This document shows positions 50,423-60,800 of a stretch of DNA of 64,000 nucleotides, in pieces; position 1 is the stretch's first letter, and the number at the start of each line of letters is the position of its first letter. Below the pieces are notes generated by a model. That model searched no databases. It was not told the DNA's origin and saw nothing but the letters and a program-made list of their open reading frames with translations. The stretch comes from Breviolum minutum Mf 1.05b.01 (taxonomy: Eukaryota; Sar; Dinophyceae; Suessiales; Symbiodiniaceae): NCBI GenBank assembly GCA_000507305.1, contig DF239537.1:122677-186676 (forward strand), read 5' to 3'. The position numbers and the translations under genes were made by a program.

Positions 50423-53400
50423 GTCTTTCCCGTTGCCACTGATCTGGTGTATGTGAGCTTGGACACATCAAGTAGATGAAGGATGGTTGTATTCAAAAGA
50501 ACTGATTGATGGCGGAAATCCATCTACTTGCTATGAGACCTTCAAGAGATGAGTTCAAACAACTTAGCCTACCTGTGACATGGAGTATGTCTTTTCATTG
50601 AACTGACCGGTGTTGCTTGAACTGCATTAGACTCAGGAGTATATGGAGAGAACTCTGTGTTGGTACCCTCCACCCTCCCCAAACATTTATCGAACACATA
50701 GCTGTGACATGTTCCCACGCCTATCTTAGTTACAGTTTTGGTAAGGAAGGTGAACCAGTAGGATTGTACATTCTACAGTAATATTCCAATGCTGGGTGAG
50801 AGCACATCGCAGCCTTCGCTTAAATGCGGATCATTCAACCTACATAGAAAAAAGGCACAGCTACGTGACAGCCTGTCTCCATCATTTGGAGACATGTAAT
50901 TCACCTACCAAGCTGGTCCAAACAGAAAGCGAATTCTGGTGTGGAAACTGCATGTTTGATCAAGAAACACAACATGTTAGCAGCATTTGAAGGATGACCA
51001 ACAGCATGACAAAGGATTTCTTGAATTGGAGAGGCTATGTGGTGGGACACAGTCTTGATTATCCTCGCATGCAGACATCACCCGAAGAGGTGCTCCAAGA
51101 TTGGTGGAAACTCTGGAGGAACGATGCTTCAACAAAATCCCAATAAAGCTCGCCATGCTGGTAGGTGTATTTGCATACATATATATATATATATGTATAA
51201 TCCATATATAATCTATATTTATATATATAGCTACATACATTCAAAATACAATTATATAAGTATATGTATTGTGGATTGTTGTGGGATTTGCTTGATCCAG
51301 GGTAGACCCATTCAGAAGTTACTTGAAAATACTGCTCTTTGAAAGGAAACGTAGCGAAAAAATAGCACAGAACTCTGTCTACTTGGAAGGTTAATCCATA
51401 GCATTCCTATCTTCAAAGAGACAGTGCAAATTCAGCCCAGAAATCAATACAGCTAATATGATTCTGAAAGGATTTTAAGGCCATACCCAATCGATGTTGG
51501 AAGCCGACAGGAGCGTCTTGAACAGATGAGTCGATTTGTTTGTGACACGTTTCAGGTGTGGCCTTCTGGACAAAATGTCTTTGACACTATGAATGTGACC
51601 TTCACAATTATTTTTTTGGTCCCTTGGTCAGCAAAGCCCTGGAGTTCTGGTTTTATATCTTTTGTGTTTTGGACAAGATTGGTGTTGGATGGGTACTGAC
51701 GAGGTATGAAAAGTCATGTTGCAAATTCTTGCAGTTAAGATGAATTCAAATGAAACACAGCCCCGAAACACACCCTCTAACCGATAGCCTTGGGACAAGC
51801 CGGTTCGGGAATGTCATTCTAAGACACACGCATGCGTTGTTTTTATGGCAAGTGTTTTTTTTTAAACATCTCGTAGGTGAAAGGATGTGCCAACATGGAT
51901 AGCAAGACCTTGGAGATTCCCAAGAAAAATTAGCCCAAGCCATCATGAACACTAGTAGACCATCATTGAACATGTGTTTACATCTTCATTTGCTTTCATT
52001 CATATCTACATTTACATACATGATGTCTTTATTTACATACACTGCACGCTATCATTCAAGTTTAAGAAAGTGATATGTATCTGCCTTTAATCATTCCAAC
52101 ACTTTGCCCTTTGCAGCACTCTTTTCAGCACGACTTGCTCTTCAAACAGAACATTGCGTGAGGCAGTTGTAGACTCCAGTCGTTTACAGATTTTCACATT
52201 TCTGAGTTGTGCTGGTTGGATGGAATTTACCCAAAAGATGTGGTTGGGACACGAGCTCATGAACGACGAATGAAGCACGTCACAACAACTGGGTTCCAGC
52301 CATTTTCCACCTCCATTTTGCTGACATAACCTGGTTACAACTTAAAAACCTGAATGATGTCCCTTGGGCAATGAGAAGGATGCCACATTGTCATGATGTG
52401 GACCCAAATTAGGAAGCCTCAAAAATGTTCCAAGGACATTCTGAGTTGTTTTTTTGCGGCAAAACAACAACGAAAGCTTATTGGATTTTTGTGGCTTCCT
52501 CATTTTTTTAGACGCAGGATTTTCGCCCATGGTTTTTTGAAATGCCCAGCCCGGGGATTCGAGGTCGACATCGTGGTCCGGATCTCGGTCCTGAGAATCT
52601 TGGAACATGGCTGAGGATTTCGGAGATCAATGAAATTCAATGCAAATATCATGGGAACATACTGTTGATGGACAAAATCCTGCACCATCAGGGATGATTA
52701 CAGTATCCCATTATTTATGTGGTTTTAACCATCCCAGGTGGTGTGGGATTTCTTCCAGTAACAGTACGTTAATCTATTCATTGTATCATTTGCAACTCAG
52801 TGCTCCCCCTTTGAATCCAGAGAGTTGTTTAAGAATTCTGGGGAGGTGGTAATGTCAGAATCTGTTCTGGATCACCGGATGGATCTTCGCTTACATTGGA
52901 TTCACACAGATCACCCGTTGAGGCATGGTGTCATGGAGCTGGGGTTTTCTGGGAAGCCTCACCATTTTTCCATGGAACCTACTCAGGACGTCATTTTTTC
53001 CAGCAGAAGTTTAACTGGCTGGATTTGGCGGTTGTCTCATGTAGCTGCTCAGATTGCAAGCTAATGATGTTGATACTCGTCAAAGCATGAAGGAGCAAAG
53101 CTATTCGCTCCTTCATGATAGGTAGCTTGGTTCTGCCTCTCAGAACCTCCAAGGGCAATGACGATGCTTGAATCAATCGAGATACTCATTCGATCATTAT
53201 CAATCAGTCAATGTACATGGCATCACTGATCTTTCTTTCCTTTAAAACCCCAGAGACCAAGCTGGGCTTTAAAGAAATCTCCTGCTTCGACCTTTTGATG
53301 ACGTCCAGACTGCAGCTGGTGGTGAAGAGATCACTTCTTGTTTAGGTGGAAGATCAAACATGTTCTGGTGACTCTCCCTTTTTGTTTGTGAGCATTACTG

Positions 53401-54764
53401 GCTTGGTTTCCTCTGGTTTATGAAAACATGTTTTGCCAAGGTGTGGTGGAGATCCTTTTCGAAGAGCTTTTGCCATTGGCGCCTCGTCAACGGTAGAATG
53501 ACACCTAATGCATCCAATATACCTGGCTAGCAATTCTGACTCCATCCATACAACATGTATCAACATGTAATTCTGCCCCTACAAACTTGTATGGCCAGAA
53601 CACTGATTTGGCATGTCTAGCGTCATGACTCCAGTTCCCAATGTGATCATAGATGTTTATTTCATGCTGTGGAGGAGAGAAAATTGTGATAAAGTCAGAA
53701 GGCGCTGGAAATCCAGACCCAAAATCTCAGAAATAGTTTGAATTGCATGGGAAACGTCAAAAATGCTGGCTTACATATCTTTTGTTCCACCAGATCTGAT
53801 TGAGGCAGCTCGTCATGTCTCTCCTATTGGCCATTCAAAACTTGACAGAAAACTTTCAAATTTTGACGGGATTTAGTTAATATTAATATATCTACTAATA
53901 TAACAGGCAAAGTTAGAAACACGTAGATCTACTGTATCATCTTTCAATGTTTGCCCGCAGTCAAAGAAACCCTCGATTGAAGACGCCCATGTTACTTGAT
54001 GAAAGGTGAACATCCCCCTCAAATGCTCGAAATATGATCTGCAACAGGACCAAACATTTGAGGAACAATGGACCCCTGGATCAACACAAGAATCATAAGA
54101 AGTTTGCCGACGTTTCAGTTCTCAGATGCCATGCAATTCCAGGGTACATTGATGCACATTGATGAGATTATTCATCATTTCAACCACGGTGAAATGGCAT
54201 GGATTGGGATGCACCGAGGATACTGTCTTCATTCGTTTGTTGCGTCTAGGGAAAGTGGCCCGCGCCATACGTGTGGTGCGTCAGACGGAGGTGGGCACAG
54301 GATGATGGACGTTTGACTCAAGGTTTTCAAGGTTTCCAAGTGCTGAAGGACAGTGAAGGACACGTAAGTTTTGCTGTTCCATGTGACGAGTCTTCAAAAG
54401 TAGTGGTTCACTTTCCTTGTCATGGCTGTCTTCACATCATTGTGTGGATGTGTGTTTTCCTTTTGTTTTAGAGGCGTCACGCAGCTAAATTCTTCAAATC
54501 CCATAGGTAGCGCTAGCAAAACCGCTAGGTTTGGCGCTAGGTTTGGCGCTACTACTGCTACTACTACTATACTACTACTACTACTACTACTACTCCTACT
54601 GCTACTACTACTACTACTACTACTACTAGTACTACTACTACTAGTACTACTACTACTACTACTACTACTACTAGTACTAGTACTAGTACTAGTACTACTA
54701 CTACTAGTACTACTACTACTAGTACTACTACTACTACTACTACTACTACTAGTACTACTACTAG

Positions 54765-54801
<37 letters not shown>

Positions 54802-57800
54802 GTTTCTTTTCTGCTTTTCTACGTTTTGGTACTCGTTTTTTTGGCGCTAGCTTTCCACTAGCTTTCCGCTAGCAAAAATTCAATATGAGGCCTGTTTCTG
54901 CACCTGCCCCATAGTGGCCATCCATAGTCTGCATTTTTGCAGGGCAAGCTTTCTACTGGGTCAAAGGGGGCTTGGCGTGCCACAGCGCGGCAACATTAGC
55001 TTATACCATGGTACTGTAAAGAAATCGCAATGGCACTCATTCTAGCTGCTTTCCGTGTCTCCTCTTAAATCTTTTGTACAAACAACCGGATGATCAAACA
55101 AATTTGGGCGCTAGCTCTTTTTGCAGGAAACGAACCACTTTTTTTCAAGACTAATTGATTTACTGCATTTTACTTGTATCTTCAGTATAACTTTTTTAAC
55201 AAGTAAAACAAAAGGCGTCACGCATGGAATTCCGATTTAGAGCCAAAAGTGGGAACAAGACTTTTGACGAACCGTCATGTGTGGCCATGATTGCACACTT
55301 GATGGGAAAGATTCCATGATGATTTGGAATCAATTTCATATCGATATCCATACTGAAAGTAATATCAAGAACGTATCAAGAACATATCAAAAACCACTTT
55401 AGAGTGAATAGCCGTCCTAATCTTAATCTTCTCATCATGACTTTTGCTGATGGCCTCATATGGCGTTGTCAAGTCGGAGTGGAGGAGGTGTGTCTGGCTT
55501 TTTTCACTGTGTCTAACGGGGATACCGTTGAGCCAGAACGATTGTGTTTAGGAACCTTACCCATTTATTTCCAATTATTGCTCCCTGGTTTATTTCTGGT
55601 GCTAATGCTGTTTTTGTAAAGTCAAAAGACATTTCCCATGGTTTATGTTATAAAATCATTGAACATTTAATGTTTGTGTGTATGTTTTTGACCCTTCCCT
55701 TCGCATCTCCGATCGTTTGTGTTTAACCCTATGATTTCACGGCCCAAGCCGAACAGCTCAAGGTGCTCACCACCCATTTACCCACCCATCCCCTTTTCCT
55801 TCCACGATTCGATTTCATCCCATTGCATTTCTGCAATCAGTTGGTTGTTGGTTGATGGTTATTGGCTGAGAAGGTTGTCCAGTTTGCTGATTTCCAACCA
55901 CCATTGAACACGTTTTGTTGTCCAAGCAGCCGCAGGGAATGTCCTCGTTGATCATGCTTTTGAAGTGCGTTCAAGCGACTTGGCAAAGAGATGGCCAAAT
56001 CATCTCGCAAAGTAGATGTGTGCGGTTAGATGATTCAAGTCTAGATAGTCTAGTGTTTTGTTTACAGTAATTACATTGAAACGTAGTAAAATCCTATGCT
56101 ACCGCACATGTTATTGCAAATCATGCCATGACATGTATTTGTATGACATGTTATGATATGTGATAGTATATTATGAATGTTTACTTTCACAATCTACACG
56201 TACATGTATGTTCTTTCCTTGTTATTGTTCACACACATATACATATAACATATATATGATATTTCTTCACTTACTTGTTGCTGGTGTCGACGTATCCCTT
56301 GCCATGGAAAAGTGTATGCCTTGCAGAAAAGCACAGCACAGTTACTATTGCTTGAGGCACTCACCATCCGCACCTCGAGAATACCAGCGCTGAAAAGTCG
56401 AAGATGAGTTCACGTGTTTTTTTTTCACAGTTGTTTCACAGAAATCTAAAGGTACCGAAATCCCCCAAAGACAACCCCACACCCCCTCACAAATAAAGCC
56501 TTATAAAGGGATTATGAACCACACCATGAACCCACAGTAAGCCCTTATGTTCATGATTATTGCAGCTGAGGCCAGCTTTAACACCCTTTGCTGGTCGCTG
56601 AGTTTTATCGTGGTCTTGCAATGCATTGCTGGAATGGCTCGGAAGACCCAGCGCCATTTGCGAGTCGTTGAAATCGAAGATTACATATTTACAATCTACT
56701 CATGTTGGTAGAGCAGCTTACAAGCAACAATTGTCAATATGAGCAAGCCGCATCAAGCAGCGAAAAGTGGCAATCTAACTGCTTAAGATTATTAGGTGGA
56801 TCTTGAACAGATGACAAAATCCATGGGAATCCACGATGCATTTTCCATGAATTCAACAACTTCCACAGCCTGGAGGTGATCAGCCAAGTCGTCTCTCCAT
56901 ATATGACAGATGAGACGGTGAGTGTGGAAGCGAGACGAGCTGTCTTCAGGCTAGGGTTGATAGCAGCAACCGGTGATTCATGATTCGTTAAGATTCAAAT
57001 AGGGCATATCAACTGAGGTGATGTTCATTGGATCATTATGGGATCATATGGGATCATTTCAGCAGATTGGATGGCCACTGAACTGAGCCAATCTCCAAAA
57101 AATTTGAAGACAAGCCAGTGGCTACAGACGGATGTCACTGGATGTCACTACATATTTGAAAGACGCAATGGCACAAGTATCGTGGAAAGACTTTACCTGA
57201 TTTCATCATCTAATGAAATTTCCCTGACGAGTAAAAGTGAGTTGCTTTTCCGGAATTTTTGGGCCGAAGATGAGAAACCCCATTGCTACCGATGTATTAT
57301 TGGGGATGTTTCCAGCAAGCATAACTTCCGCATCTTTCCATATGATTCATGGTGACCGATTTTCGCTTGGCAGGTACTATGGAACCTTCACATCGACATT
57401 TCTCACGATGTTTGAGGTGGGGAAATGTTAAGAATCGTTGACTCAAATTTGCCACCTCTGATTTCATTCAGAACAGGGTTACATATATGGTTGTTGTATG
57501 CATGTGTAATATAGTACATATATTTGACGAATGATCATTGGTGGACACACCCATCTAAACCACAAGAATTTGGGTAATCTCCTAGGATTCTACATCAATT
57601 TGTATAGCAATATGCTGTTGAGAATGAAATCACCTTCCAATGATATTCAATCGCTGGACACAATCAACCAGATTTGGGTTTGCACGTTTACGCCAGCTCG
57701 TATCCGTACTCATCATAGAGATCTCAGAGATCTTGGTGGATTACCCTCCCGGGAAGTAACATATCCCATCCAAAGGCAGTTGGGAAGATGAATTTCCTTT

Positions 57801-60800
57801 CCCATCGGTGGGATATGTTAGTTCCCTGGAGAGTATACGGAATAAAGGTTCCCTACTTTTTCCAAAATCTTTCATATCGCCAGGGTTGCTCCTTGACCCT
57901 TCATCCACCGCTGTAGATGTTCCCAGCTACATGGAGCAACAACCTGCCACCAGGTGTTGTTGGCCAATTGGGCGCCGGCTGCGCGCATTTTAGTGTCGTG
58001 GCAGATATTCATGGGCTCCTGTGCCCATAAGAATAGGGGAACTCGTTGATGTAGCTATTGATAGTAAGTTGTGTTTTTTGAGGCCATCTTTTGAGTAGAT
58101 TTTTTTGTTGCTATGTGATGTGATCACCTAAAACATGACCTTGAAATACGATATGTAATGATTATGGTTACCCCCTTGTTTTTAGGTACTAAAATCAATG
58201 CGACTCCCAAATTTCCAAGGTCTCGGTTTGAGAATGTGAATCATTTTTGGCGAGCCAAGCTATGGACCAAATGCATAGTAAGGTGGAACCACTTCTGACA
58301 ACTTCATCACCTTGTTTTGTTGGTAGTTATGTTGGTGGCTAGTCATTTAGAGTTTCGGTTTTTCAAAATGCACAACCATGCCAAAGTCAAAGGACAAATA
58401 TCTCAAGATCTTATCAGATGTGATTCCTTTCCCATGTAGATTGGATTGCTTTGCATAATTCAAATTTCAATTTGCCATGTGTGCCCAGTGACCCCACTCA
58501 GTAGTCTGATTCTCTTTGGAGTCATGTGAAGCATGGTTCATGGATCCTGGTAAGTCTGGATTTGTAGCTACCCTTCACATTCGTGGATGGCTTTATATGA
58601 AAGGTCAAGTTCGTTTGATAATCGAGCTTTGTATGGCAGTATACAGAAAATACATGCTAAATCAGGAAAACAGTGTTGTTCTTTGATTTGTTTCTTGCAT
58701 GTATACAAATAAACCAAGCAACCAAGCAACCTCACGTAGCAGCCATGGCCAAACCCTCAGGTAGACAATGTAAGTGACCTCTTCGTGTATGTCTTTGTGG
58801 TATATCGTTGTGTGGTACGATGCCTCAGTTTCTGACAATGTGTGCAGTTGAAGATTCCTCCAGTTGAGTGACTGAGTAGCAAACCAGGTGTGTTGATACA
58901 TGTGATGATATGCTGGTGACTGGTGTGATTTTGAATGACTTGGAATGACTTGTGATGTTTAATCGTTTGAGTGGCAGGTGGGCTTTGCAATTCTGAATGT
59001 TGCCCCTTGGCAGTGCAAACTTTGGTATGCCTTGGTCGAATTGTGAAGCAATGAAGCTCATTGAACAGTGTTTTGCCTCCCAGGGAGACTTATCATTAAA
59101 ATCGTACTGTACGTTTGCGACATCTTGTGCACAGATTCTGATATGAAATGGGCTGCCAGGCATGACTCACTTGGCAAAGATGATTATGCAAGGATACTTA
59201 GATACTTATTAATATATGGTTGTACATTATTTATTTGATATACATACTACGTTACAGGAAACTCGACAAAATTGGAACTGTCTCGTTTCTATTCCTTTCT
59301 TTGTGTTTGTGTCTTTGAAACGATATGATGTTTGCAGAATGGAATTTTTGTTCATTCCACCAAGTCTTAGGAGTTGAATTTTTGACACAAAACAACTGCT
59401 ATGAACCCCAAAAAGCCATGACTAAGACATGGATTTCTAAGACTTCCAGTTCTGGATGCCGATATCCAGCTTGCTTGAGATCTCCATAACCGTTCTTCTG
59501 AAACGGCTCGTTTCGGCTCCAAACGATAGCGGTAGTCGACTGGGCGGCCAGCGGCCGGACCCGAGACCGAGACCGCATGAGTCAGCGGCTGCGTGCAGGG
59601 ATGGCCAGTGGAGCCGCCAAAGAAGCTAGATCTTGAAAGGGGTCGCCCACATGAATGGTTGATTTGTATGGCAAATTAGTAGGTAAAGATACCGTTTTTT
59701 CCTATGGGTCCTATGACACCATCCAACTCATTTACAACATGTCACAACAGTCCAAAATGCACCTCGTCCAGTCCCGATTGAAAACAACGGAAACCTGGAA
59801 AGATGTTTGCCATCTGCTTGATGATTTTTCATGTGCTCAATGAATGCGGCATGCGGCGCAACGAGTTCATTATGATAATCTATGGTGTGTTAACCGACTG
59901 CTTGGCTTTGCTTGGGACCTTGAACATAAGAATCAAGTATGACAGATTCTATTCTATAAGATGTTGACAGGCACTGACATTGACATTTCATAGAATTTTC
60001 ACAGACAGCTCATTTTACTTCATCCAGACATTTCATGAAGTCCTCAGCTGGCAGTTTGGAGTTCAGGGTCCCCCCCGAGACCTAAGGATGCAACTTCAGG
60101 TAGAGAGGTTGCAATCGAGATGACCAAGCCTACCAAAAATGGACCGAAAAGTGGTCGGGAGCTACGAAGGAGATCACGCAAGGAGCGATTGTTACCTGGT
60201 GGAAGTTGGTGTTTCAGTGTTTCATGTATTTTTTTTCCACACATCCTGGATGTTAAACTATTCCTGCTGTTTGAAGTTTTGGAAAGATCCAACGCCAAGA
60301 GTTCAAACATGATAACTGTACCAGTACTGGATGTGGGCAATCAGAAGTCACTATTTCTGCTGTTTTTTTTGGTAATGCCAAGTTGAGACTCAGTGACTCA
60401 GTGCAGCTTTTTCTGGGACTTCTCCTCAGGTTGATTTGGCTTCAAGGTGAAGAACTCTTCGATCGAAGTTCTCCTTTAGAGCAGAATATCACTTACACCA
60501 TCTTCAGTATCTTGGTTTTTGAAGCATCAAAACTCATCAAGGTCACATCATTCCCTAAAAAGTTGACTGTGATTAGGCTTGTTATGGTGTTTTGGTGTTT
60601 GTTGGGAGTCAAGCTTCAAACGTGAAAGGTTGCTGAATTGTTGGACATGTTTCAGCGCCAGGCTTTTTCATAGGAACCCTCCAGAACCTACCATGCAGAA
60701 GATTTCCAAGATGCAAACATTCAAAGTACTTCCCGAACCAGGCTTAATTTAAGAACCTTCCAAATACCCCCCAAAAACCTTCCAATATGTCCAGAACTGC

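Noticed and set aside
54422-54850. 142-codon frame with poly-Leu
   Set aside because: Product of the CTA microsatellite, which lies in a channel intron.
59500-59640. GC-rich island as a possible rRNA or tRNA gene
   Set aside because: No cloverleaf, no conserved rRNA segments, and only about 140 bp long.
60383-60625. Hydrophobic 80-codon frame between S6 exons
   Set aside because: Could suggest a membrane protein, but there are no splice sites in phase with the flanking channel exons and the bias is weak; left as intron.
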